A DNA stretch of 33,991 nucleotides, from positions 1 to 33,991 of the forward strand of contig NZ_WIAO01000046.1 of NCBI RefSeq assembly GCF_009451885.1. The letters run 5' to 3'. The position numbers were made by a program, and so were the translations under genes. The stretch comes from Glycomyces albidus. GTDB taxonomy: Bacteria; Actinomycetota; Actinomycetes; Mycobacteriales; Micromonosporaceae. The stretch's first letter is position 1, and every line of letters begins with the position of its first letter. This document shows, piece by piece, positions 15,395-22,057 of the stretch. Under the pieces are notes generated by a model. That model ran no database searches. It was not told where the DNA came from and worked only from the letters and a program-made list of their open reading frames with translations.

Positions 15395-16081
15395 TCAGCT
15401 CCCGGGCCGCCAATGCCCCATCGGCACGCCGCCGGGGCGGTCGAGCGCCGCGAACAGCGCCGCCGTCTCCTCGTCCCGGGCGATGGTTCCCTCCGCCTCC
15501 TCGAGGTACTCCTCCAAGAAGGTCCGCAGGGCACCGCCGTCGACCGCTTCGCCGCGAGTGAGCTGCGGCGCGGCATGCAGGACCAGCAGGAGCATGCCGT
15601 GAACGCGCGCCCCGGGGCCGCCGATCCCCGGCTGGAAGTAGGGGACGTCCAGGACCTTCGCGCCCGCGGCCTCGTAGAACGCGAGCCGCCGGCGCGGGTC
15701 GCCGTGCGCCTCGTCGGCCGGTGCGTCCGGGTCCTCGATCTCGGCGAGGACCAGGCACGGGTCCCGGCGCGCCGCCCACGACCGGACGGCCTCCCGCAGC
15801 AGCCGTCCCCCGATCCCGCCGCCCCGCGCGGCGGGTCCGACCGCGAGGTAGGTGAGCAGTTGGACGCGTGCGGCCGCGGACCACTCCCCGAACGCGGCCG
15901 CCACCGGCCCACCCGCCTCGTCGACCACCGCGAACAGGCTCGCCGACCCGGCGTGCAGCGCCCGGGCGAGCGCGGCTTCACTCTCGAGCTCCTCGGGCGG
16001 GAATGAAGGCGCGAACAGCTCCCGGTACACCGCCGTGAACAGCGCATCCGGGCTCGTGCACTCCACGGTCCTCAACCCCAT
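15395..16081 (-). CDS. GNAT-family N-acetyltransferase
   Basis: 228 residues from ATG 16081. The acetyl-CoA-binding motif A is clear: LTYLAVGPAARGGGIGGRLLREAV, where the R/QxxGxG/A loop appears as RGGGIGG. It is preceded by a strand AAAFGEWS and followed by CLVLAEIEDPD and the RRLAFYEAAGAKVL segment typical of the fold's last helix. A C-terminal extension of about 60 residues (VDGGALRTFLEEYLEEAEG...) lies beyond the core fold. The substrate cannot be read from the sequence. It is transcribed away from the lipoprotein gene. Confidence 0.88.
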   Translation of the reverse strand: MGLRTVECTSPDALFTAVYRELFAPSFPPEELESEAALARALHAGSASLFAVVDEAGGPVAAAFGEWSAAARVQLLTYLAVGPAARGGGIGGRLLREAVRSWAARRDPCLVLAEIEDPDAPADEAHGDPRRRLAFYEAAGAKVLDVPYFQPGIGGPGARVHGMLLLVLHAAPQLTRGEAVDGGALRTFLEEYLEEAEGTIARDEETAALFAALDRPGGVPMGHWRPGS

Positions 16082-16247
16082 GCCGACCCCCTCCGGAACG
16101 CCAGTGTTCCACCCGGACCGGCCCGCAGGGCCGAAACGGCCGCACGATCGTTCCCTGACCTGCGTCGTTGCCGAAACTGGTTCCGCCGCAAGGAAACCCG
16201 ACCCGGTCGAACGTCGACGCGGTGCGCTAAGTCCGGTCTGTTCGCTA

Positions 16248-16278
16248 TTGACCTAGAGTGCGCTCTAGCTCCTAGCAT
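16248..16278 (+). promoter_or_regulatory. MerR-type promoter/operator
   Basis: A -35 TTGACC (16248-16253) and -10 TAGCAT (16273-16278) are separated by 19 bases. The spacer carries a dyad CTAGAG-TGCG-CTCTAG (16253-16268). A long 19-bp spacer with the dyad between the hexamers is the hallmark of promoters activated by DNA untwisting by MerR-family regulators. Transcription would start near 16285, ahead of the start codon at 16319. No MerR gene is in the window. Confidence 0.8.
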
Positions 16279-16318
16279 GGAGGGGACTTCGACCCCGAAC
16301 CGTGAAGGAGCGCATACG

Positions 16319-17242
16319 ATGCGCGCGACCGTCGAACCGCACCACGTCCAACCTGCCAGGGCGACGACGCCCGGCCGAGCACGTCGCCTCCTCCTCGTTC
16401 CCGCCACCGCGACCCTCCTGACAGCGGCCGCCTGCTCCGCCGACGGCTCGGACGCCGAACCGGGCCTTGACCCCGCGCCGTCGGACGACGGATCCGTGGC
16501 GAGCATCCCGCAAGAGCCCGGCGAAGCGGTCTGGGAGGGCATGGAGTCGCCGGTCGGCATGGCCTTCGACGCCGACGGCACCTTCTACATCGCCAACTGG
16601 TCGGGCGGCACCATCGAGCGGATCACCGCGGAAGGTGAACGGAGCACCTTCGCGCGCGACCTGAACGGCCCGTCGGGCCTCGCGGTCTCAGGCGACGGCG
16701 TCGTCTACGCCGCCTCGTACAGCGGCGACGTGGTGTGGCGGTTCAGCGAGGACGGCGAACCCGAGGTGTTCGTCGAAGGGCTGGCCACCCCCGCCGGGCT
16801 CTCGTTCAACGCCGCCGGCGAACTGCTCATCGCCAACCGGCAGACCGACGAGATCCTCGCCGCCGACGCCGACGGGAACACCCGCGTGGTCGCCACCGGC
16901 CTGCAGACCCCGGTCGGGGCCGTCGAACTCGACAACGGCGACCTCATGGTCTCCAACATCGACGGCGGCGTCTCGCACGTCCCCGCAGGCGAGACCGAAG
17001 CCGTCCACGTCAACACCGAACTCGCCAGCCCCGGCCCCGGCATCGCCCCCGCCGGAGGGAACGCGGTCTACGTCGTCGACTACGGCGGCTCGACCGTCGA
17101 CATGATCGAACCCGACGGCACCCGCACCACCATCGCCGACGGCTTCTCCAGCCCCACCGGCATCACCCTCGCCCCCGACGGTCGCCTCGCCGTCTGCGAC
17201 TGGAGCACCAACTCCGTCTACTTCATCGACGCCGTCCACTAG
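16319..17242 (+). CDS. Secreted lipoprotein, SMP-30/NHL-type beta-propeller
   Basis: 307 residues from ATG 16319; AAGGAG stands nine bases upstream, and the MerR-type promoter's start point rules out an upstream in-frame ATG (16277). A basic N-terminus and hydrophobic segment (ARRLLLVPATATLLTAAAC) end in a lipobox with Cys39, so a lipoprotein is likely. After a linker, residues about 65-305 form repeated strands with the signature PVGMAFDADGTFYIANWSGGTIERI, PSGLAVSGDGVVYAASY, PAGLSFNAAGELLIANR and PTGITLAPDGRLAVCDW. This is a six-bladed SMP-30/gluconolactonase/NHL-like propeller. Such proteins may be lactonases or binding modules; catalytic metal ligands could not be assigned. The MerR control suggests induction by a chemical stress or ligand. 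Confidence 0.85.
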   Translation: MRATVEPHHVQPARATTPGRARRLLLVPATATLLTAAACSADGSDAEPGLDPAPSDDGSVASIPQEPGEAVWEGMESPVGMAFDADGTFYIANWSGGTIERITAEGERSTFARDLNGPSGLAVSGDGVVYAASYSGDVVWRFSEDGEPEVFVEGLATPAGLSFNAAGELLIANRQTDEILAADADGNTRVVATGLQTPVGAVELDNGDLMVSNIDGGVSHVPAGETEAVHVNTELASPGPGIAPAGGNAVYVVDYGGSTVDMIEPDGTRTTIADGFSSPTGITLAPDGRLAVCDWSTNSVYFIDAVH

Positions 17243-17419
17243 CGCGAACAGCCTGGCGCGCAGACCGCGACGACGCCCTGCGCGTCAGGCGCCCGGACGA
17301 ATCCCGAGATGCAGACCCGCCATCCGCCGCCCGGGCGACAACGGAAGACCGGCTCGTCCCGGGCACGCCTTTGTGCTTCGGGTTGAGGCGGATGGCCCCG
17401 GTCCCATAGGGTTGAGGGC

Positions 17420-18412
17420 ATGGGAAGACTGTTCCGGCGAGTCGCTCGCAGCGCGCGGAGTCGAGCATCTGCGAAGCGCGGCAGCGCGTCGGTGGTCCGG
17501 GACGCCTCCGGCAAGCGGTACAAGGTCACGGCCGTCGACGACGTCGAGGAATCGAAGTACGCCGACCCGCCCCGCAAGTGGGGCCGCGTGGGAGTCCTCG
17601 CCGGCGGCTGGGCGATCGTCCTCGCCCTGGGCGCCTGGGTCGCCCCCGGCATCGCCGCGAGCGGCAACGAGGAGAACCAGGACCCGAGAGACGAGCCGGC
17701 GACCGACGCCGAAGGAGCGGCGCTCCGCTACCTGCGATACGGCTCGACTCAGGATCTCGAGCGCGCAGCGAGTGCACTGTGTGAAGATGCATCGCCCGAG
17801 CTCACGCCTGAGGATCTCGACGAGATCCGCCAGTCATACGCCGCTGAGCTTGGCGGAGTCACCGACGTTGATCTGGAAGTCGGCGATCCGGTGCCGACTT
17901 CCGACGGAATCGCCCTGGCCGGAACGGTTTACTACATCGCTGAGGGATCGCAGCGCTCCGAATACTTCCTTGTGACGGTGCAGGAGTCCGACGGAACCTA
18001 TTGCGTTTCCGATGCGGTCCGACCGGAGGAAGAAGAACCTAGCTCCAGTGGCACCAGCGGACCGACGATCGACCCGCAAGAACTGGCTACTGAGTTCATG
18101 CGGGCGATCGTTGTGGATCGCAGTCCGCAGACCGCAGCCGCCGACCAGTGCGACACGTTCGAGGGCATAACTCCAGAGGAGTTGCACGCGGCGATCGATG
18201 AATGGGCCTCGACGAACGGCGACACCACTGCTTTCCTGAACGGCATCGAGCCCTCCGACGCGAGCGAAGGCTCAACCACCGCCTTTGCAGCCGAGGTCTC
18301 GCTGAGAGGCGAAGTGATTCAGGAGGACTTCACATTTCAGGTTGGAGTGCAGGGCGATTGCGTTGCATCACTGGAAGGAGGCGATGAACTGATGGGTGCG
18401 GCGAGCGACTAG
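17420..18412 (+). CDS. Single-pass membrane protein with tandem extracytoplasmic NTF2-like domains
   Basis: 330 residues from ATG 17420. A basic cytoplasmic N-terminus (RLFRRVARSARSRASAKR) is followed by one membrane helix (about 57-78), then an acidic exported part with two copies of a similar domain. The first, about 90-200, has EGAALRYLRYGSTQDLERAASALC and a final strand SDGTYCVSDAV. The second, about 220-325, has LATEFMRAIVVDRSPQTAAADQC and ends GDCVASLEGG. Each copy has a Cys pair, as in DUF4878/NTF2-like domains of actinobacterial envelope proteins and of TcpC-type proteins. From about 17700 to 18412 the DNA is visibly less GC-rich than the flanks, which hints at a separate origin. Function is unknown. 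Confidence 0.8.
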   Translation: MGRLFRRVARSARSRASAKRGSASVVRDASGKRYKVTAVDDVEESKYADPPRKWGRVGVLAGGWAIVLALGAWVAPGIAASGNEENQDPRDEPATDAEGAALRYLRYGSTQDLERAASALCEDASPELTPEDLDEIRQSYAAELGGVTDVDLEVGDPVPTSDGIALAGTVYYIAEGSQRSEYFLVTVQESDGTYCVSDAVRPEEEEPSSSGTSGPTIDPQELATEFMRAIVVDRSPQTAAADQCDTFEGITPEELHAAIDEWASTNGDTTAFLNGIEPSDASEGSTTAFAAEVSLRGEVIQEDFTFQVGVQGDCVASLEGGDELMGAASD

Positions 18413-18484
18413 ATATCCATACAAGTCCAAGCGACAGTAGTTGGTGACAGACAATCGGCACCCGTCACCGTGAGGCCTGAATTG

Positions 18485-18516
18485 GTCGGCGCGCCGCGGT
18501 GGGGCGACGCGCCGAC
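18485..18516. terminator. Bidirectional hairpin between convergent genes
   Basis: GTCGGCGCG (18485-18493) and CGCGCCGAC (18508-18516) form a perfect 9-bp stem between the stop at 18412 (plus strand) and the stop at 18520 (minus strand). On the plus strand it is followed by a T-containing TTCTC stretch. Confidence 0.65.
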
Positions 18517-18519
18517 TTC

Positions 18520-19362
18520 TCAACTCTGGCATAGGGGCCCGACATGTGCTTCACCCGTATCGGCGCTCAAGCCCGCGAGCAGGCGAAGCCCGTCCTCGGC
18601 CGGACTGCCCGGGGCTGGGGAGAGCACCAGCAGCTCCAAGCTCGACTCGTCCGGCAGCGCGAAGTTCTCCTGGTGCAGCTCAAGCAATCCGACCAGCGGG
18701 TGCCGGTACACCTTGCGGCCGTGGGTGCGGGCGCGCACGTCAGCGCGCGCCCAGAGGCGGCGGAACCGCTCGCTGCCCATCGCCAGCTCGCCGATGAGCG
18801 AGGCCAGACCGGGATCATCGGGGTACTTGCCGGCAGCCAGGCGCAGGTGCCCCACCACGTCGAGCGTGCACTGCTCCCACTCCGCGTACAGACCGCGCTC
18901 GGCCTCGTCGAGGAACAGGTGCCGGGCGGTGTTCATCTTCGACGGCGGCCGCCCGAAGAGCAGCCCGGCGAGGCGGTTCCCCGCGAGCACGTCCAAGCGG
19001 TGGTCCATGATCAGCGCAGGTGCGTCGACGATCAGGTCGAGGACCCTCAGCACCTCCGGACGGACCCGCCCGACCGGTGCCTTCGCACGGCGCCGCCGCT
19101 GACGGGCGAGCCGGTAGAGGTGCCCGAGTTCGGTCTCGTCGAGACTGAGGACGCGGGCGAGCGCGTCCAGGACCTGCTCGGACGGCTGGGTCGCACGTCC
19201 CTGCTCCAGGCGCACGTAGTAGTCGACGCTGACGCCGGACAGGTGCGCGACCTCCTCGCGGCGCAGCCCTTCGACCCGGCGGCGCCTGTCGGCGGGAATG
19301 CCGACCGACGCCGGATCGACCCGGGAACGCCTGGTCCGCAGGTAACTCGCGAGATCGTCCAT
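18520..19362 (-). CDS. XRE-family regulator with MmyB-like ligand-binding domain
   Basis: 280 residues from ATG 19362. The N-terminal helix-turn-helix (about 10-75) includes RRRVEGLRREEVAHLSGVSVDYYVRLEQGRATQPSEQVLDALARVL. The MmyB-like domain follows (about 100-260), with VLDLIVDAPALIMDHRLDVLAGNRLAGLLFG, LFLDEAERGLYAEWE, LAAGKYPDDPGLASLIGELAMGSERFRRLWARADVR and KVYRHPLVGLLELHQENFALPDE. In actinomycetes such regulators typically repress an adjacent divergent dehydrogenase or reductase in response to a small hydrophobic ligand. Here the divergent gene is an NAD(P)H oxidoreductase at 19510, consistent with that pattern. Confidence 0.93.
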   Translation of the reverse strand: MDDLASYLRTRRSRVDPASVGIPADRRRRVEGLRREEVAHLSGVSVDYYVRLEQGRATQPSEQVLDALARVLSLDETELGHLYRLARQRRRRAKAPVGRVRPEVLRVLDLIVDAPALIMDHRLDVLAGNRLAGLLFGRPPSKMNTARHLFLDEAERGLYAEWEQCTLDVVGHLRLAAGKYPDDPGLASLIGELAMGSERFRRLWARADVRARTHGRKVYRHPLVGLLELHQENFALPDESSLELLVLSPAPGSPAEDGLRLLAGLSADTGEAHVGPLCQS

Positions 19363-19396
19363 TCCCCAAGTATGGTCCCGTCGGCGCCGGTGAACG

Positions 19397-19413
19397 TGGT
19401 ACTGCCGTTACCA
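19397..19413. promoter_or_regulatory. Candidate operator between the regulator and oxidoreductase genes
   Basis: TGGTA-N7-TACCA (19397-19413) is a perfect 5-bp inverted repeat in the 147-base divergent intergenic region. It stands about 100 bases before the oxidoreductase start and 35 before the regulator start. Its position suits a site bound by the MmyB-type regulator, but this is inferred from symmetry and position only. Confidence 0.4.
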
Positions 19414-19509
19414 GGAAGTCCCGTCCTACGGAAGAAGCGCCCCTGAACGCCGGCCGCCGCGGCGCCCAGACTCGAGGCACCAGAACGAAGCAGTGCCGAA
19501 GGAGTTCAT

Positions 19510-20289
19510 ATGAAGACGCTGATCGTATACGCCCACCCGGAGCCGAAGTCGCTCAACGGCTCGCTCAAGGATCTCGCCGTGTCCACCTTGGAGGCCGCCG
19601 GCCACGAGGTGCTCGTGAGCGACCTGTACGCAATGAAATGGAAGGCGGTCGTGGACGCCGCGGACTACGGCCCCCACGCGTCGAGCCCGCTGAAGGTCGC
19701 CCTCGATTCGGGCCGGGCCTTCGACTCCGGGACGCTCACACCGGACGTCCTCGCCGAGCAGGAGAAGCTGCTGTGGGCCGACACGATCATCTTCCAGTTC
19801 CCGCTGTGGTGGTACGCGCTGCCAGCGATCCTCAAAGGCTGGGTGGACCGGGTGTTCACCTACCACTTCGGCTACGGCGTCGGCGAGCACAGCGACACCA
19901 AGTACGGCGAGCGCTTCGGCGAGGGCACCCTCGCCGGCCGGAGGGCGCTGCTCTCGGTGACCGCAGGCGGCCCGGAGTCGCACTACGCCGCTCGCGGGAT
20001 CAACGGCCCCATCGACGACCTGCTGTTCCCGATCCAGCACGGCATCCTCTACTACCCGGGCATCGAGGTCCTGCCGCCGTTCGTGCTGTACGGCACCGAC
20101 CGGATGACCGACGAGGACTACGCGGACGTCGCCAAGGCATGGGAGCAGCGCCTGCTCACCCTTGAATCGACCGAGCCGATCCCGTTCCGGCGGCAGAACT
20201 TCGGCGACTACGAGATCCCGTCGCTGCACCTGAAGGAAGGACTGGAGCCTGAGGGCCGAACGGGATTCGGATTGCACACGAGCGGTTGA
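19510..20289 (+). CDS. NAD(P)H-dependent flavodoxin-fold oxidoreductase
   Basis: 259 residues from ATG 19510, with a strong AAGGAG seven bases upstream. The opening MKTLIVYAHPEPKSLNGSL is the FMN/FAD phosphate-binding strand-loop of the Flavodoxin_2 (NQO1/MdaB/KefG) family. LWADTIIFQFPLWWYALPAILKGWVDRVFTYHFGYG (about 89-125) contains the PLWW...PAILKGWVDRV signature, and ALLSVTAGGPESHY is the third flavin-contact loop. These cytoplasmic enzymes pass two electrons from NAD(P)H to quinones or other electrophiles. Divergence from the MmyB-type regulator suggests substrate-induced expression. Confidence 0.95.
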   Translation: MKTLIVYAHPEPKSLNGSLKDLAVSTLEAAGHEVLVSDLYAMKWKAVVDAADYGPHASSPLKVALDSGRAFDSGTLTPDVLAEQEKLLWADTIIFQFPLWWYALPAILKGWVDRVFTYHFGYGVGEHSDTKYGERFGEGTLAGRRALLSVTAGGPESHYAARGINGPIDDLLFPIQHGILYYPGIEVLPPFVLYGTDRMTDEDYADVAKAWEQRLLTLESTEPIPFRRQNFGDYEIPSLHLKEGLEPEGRTGFGLHTSG

Positions 20290-20312
20290 GCGCTCACGCG
20301 CAGCGGCCGGTG

Positions 20313-20354
20313 GACGCTCACCGGGACCGGCGATCGGCCGGACCGGTGAGCGTC
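20313..20354. terminator. Strong bidirectional hairpin
   Basis: GACGCTCACCGG (20313-20324) and CCGGTGAGCGTC (20343-20354) form a perfect 12-bp stem between the convergent stops at 20289 (plus) and 20361 (minus). It marks the 3' end of the secretion-like operon. A 10-bp palindrome TGAGCGCTCA precedes it (20287-20296). Confidence 0.75.
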
Positions 20355-20360
20355 ACTGGC

Positions 20361-21521
20361 TCATCCGAGCGGGGCGCCCATCTGCTGCATGAACGCGACC
20401 GGGTCCACCGCGCCCGCGGGGCTGCGGTCGCCGTTGAGGTGGGTCTCGTAGTGCAGGTGCGGACCGCTGGAGCGGCCGGACGAGCCCACGTAGCCGAGGA
20501 TCTGACCCGCCTGGACCACGTCGCCTTCCTTCACCAGCGGCGCGGACCCGAAGTGGCAGTACCGCGTCAGGTAGTCGCCGGCGTGGAGGATGTTGACGTA
20601 CCAGCCGCAGCCGGCGACCTCGGGGGAGCCGTCGACGTCGCACGAGTACGGCGCCCCGTAGAGGCTGGCGTTGCACTCGGAGGTGATGACCGTGCCGCTG
20701 GAGGCCGCCACGACCGTCGCGCCGCGAGGCGCGCCGATGTCGACGCCGTTGTGCGTCGGACGCTCCGGCGTCTGGAAGCCTGACCACACCGGGCCCTCGA
20801 CCGGGATCATCCAGCCCGCGGCCGACAGCTCACCGGGCTGCGCGCACGTGCCCAGCTCCGTGCTCACCGCGGACACGTTCGCGCCGCCGCCGGTCAACGT
20901 GTTCACGATCTCGGTGGCGAGCGGCTCGTGCTTCGCGTAGGCATCGGGGAACGCCGAGATCTGCACGCTCTGCGCGGCGACCGTCAGAGGGAGCGTCTCC
21001 CAGTCGTCGACCTTCACGAGCTTCTCGTAGAACTTCGTGGAGGCGTACACAGGGTCGGTGACCTGGTCCGGTGTCCCCCAGCCGGTCGAGGGGCGCTGCT
21101 GGAACAAGCCCAGCGAGTCGTGGTCGTTGGCATCGCCCAAGTGGCCGTGGTTCGTCAGGCCCGACTCCTGCATCGCGGTCGCCACCGCGATCACCCAGCC
21201 CCGGACCGGCACTTCGAGGTCCTGACCGACCGCGATGATGATGGCCGCGTTCCCGATCTGCTCGGAGTCGTACGGCCCGATCTCGGGGAACTCGGCGTTC
21301 GGATCGACGGTGACGTTCGTGCCGCAGCCGGCGAGGACCACGTTGCCGTCCTCGCCGTTCGACTGGTCGGACAGCAGCTGCACGATCGACACCACCGCGC
21401 CCAGGCAGCACACGCTGATCACGGTGAGCGTCCACATGAGCGGCCGGAGCCGCTTCCGGGCGCGGGGCGGCACGGCGTCGTCGACGCGTTCTGCGGAGTC
21501 CTCCCTGCTGACGATGCTCAT
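20361..21521 (-). CDS. Bifunctional cell-wall hydrolase: lytic transglycosylase-like plus M23 peptidase
   Basis: 386 residues. A cytoplasmic tail and membrane helix (about 28-50) anchor it. Residues about 85-200 form a goose-lysozyme/SLT-like domain with catalytic Glu119 (ATAMQESGL) and the DSLGLFQQRPSTGWGTPDQVTDPVYAS segment typical of hydrolases in actinobacterial transfer clusters. Residues about 238-375 are an M23 (LytM) metallopeptidase: zinc ligands His257 and Asp261 (HNGVDIG) and His357, with catalytic His355 (GPHLHYE). This two-enzyme architecture is the VirB1-type peptidoglycan remodeller that opens the wall for a secretion channel. Its ATG overlaps the previous gene's stop (ATGA), so it is the last gene of the operon. 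Confidence 0.93.
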   Translation of the reverse strand: MSIVSREDSAERVDDAVPPRARKRLRPLMWTLTVISVCCLGAVVSIVQLLSDQSNGEDGNVVLAGCGTNVTVDPNAEFPEIGPYDSEQIGNAAIIIAVGQDLEVPVRGWVIAVATAMQESGLTNHGHLGDANDHDSLGLFQQRPSTGWGTPDQVTDPVYASTKFYEKLVKVDDWETLPLTVAAQSVQISAFPDAYAKHEPLATEIVNTLTGGGANVSAVSTELGTCAQPGELSAAGWMIPVEGPVWSGFQTPERPTHNGVDIGAPRGATVVAASSGTVITSECNASLYGAPYSCDVDGSPEVAGCGWYVNILHAGDYLTRYCHFGSAPLVKEGDVVQAGQILGYVGSSGRSSGPHLHYETHLNGDRSPAGAVDPVAFMQQMGAPLG

Positions 21522-22054
21522 GACTGCTCCCAGTCGATCGCCGAGACGAGCCAGCCGTGCTCGGTTGAGGGGTCGGCGCCTTCGACCATGGTGAGGATCA
21601 GCGTCCCGGTGTCCATCGGGACACTGACCTTGAAGCCCTCAGCGGTCGCCTCGCCGGCGATCTCCTCTGCGGGGACGGTGTCCGGATCCACGCCTTCCAT
21701 CGCTTGAGCGGTCTCTTCGGTCAGGAAGGGACTGATCGCATCGTGCCAGCTTTGCGCCTGGTAGCCGTCGGGGTTCAACCAGACCTCGGCGAACTCGACC
21801 GCCCGGTCGATAGCCTCCTGCGGGAGCTCTTCAGCGGCGTAGCAGTCGTCGCCCTCGCACTCCTCGGTGGCGAATCCGTCATCGGCGGTCAACGCCTCGG
21901 AGGTGGCGTCGCTGATCGAGTCGTCCAGCCCCTCGGTCCCGTTGAGCGGGGTCTCCTGACGCCGGTTGGCGAGGGCGATCACTCCGAGCACCAGAACCAG
22001 GATGATGACGACGATCCCATAGCGGGAGAAGATGATCCGGAGGGCGCGGTTCAT
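21518..22054 (-). CDS. Single-pass membrane protein, VirB8/NTF2-like position
   Basis: 178 residues. One N-terminal membrane helix (about 12-30, YGIVVIILVLVLGVIALAN), then an acidic exported linker with a CEGDDC pair, and a domain of about 95 residues (PQEAIDRAVEFAEVWLN...GWLVSAIDWEQS). The pattern suits an NTF2-like fold of the VirB8/TcpC kind, although similarity is too weak for certainty. It sits between the VirB6-like and wall-hydrolase genes, overlapping the latter by four bases and lying three bases after the former. Context therefore supports a role as an envelope component of the same machine. Confidence 0.8.
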   Translation of the reverse strand: MNRALRIIFSRYGIVVIILVLVLGVIALANRRQETPLNGTEGLDDSISDATSEALTADDGFATEECEGDDCYAAEELPQEAIDRAVEFAEVWLNPDGYQAQSWHDAISPFLTEETAQAMEGVDPDTVPAEEIAGEATAEGFKVSVPMDTGTLILTMVEGADPSTEHGWLVSAIDWEQS

Positions 22055-22057
22055 CCG

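Noticed and set aside
16277..16318. Earlier ATG for the propeller lipoprotein
   Set aside because: It lies in the predicted -10 region of the MerR-type promoter and lacks a ribosome site, while ATG 16319 has AAGGAG.
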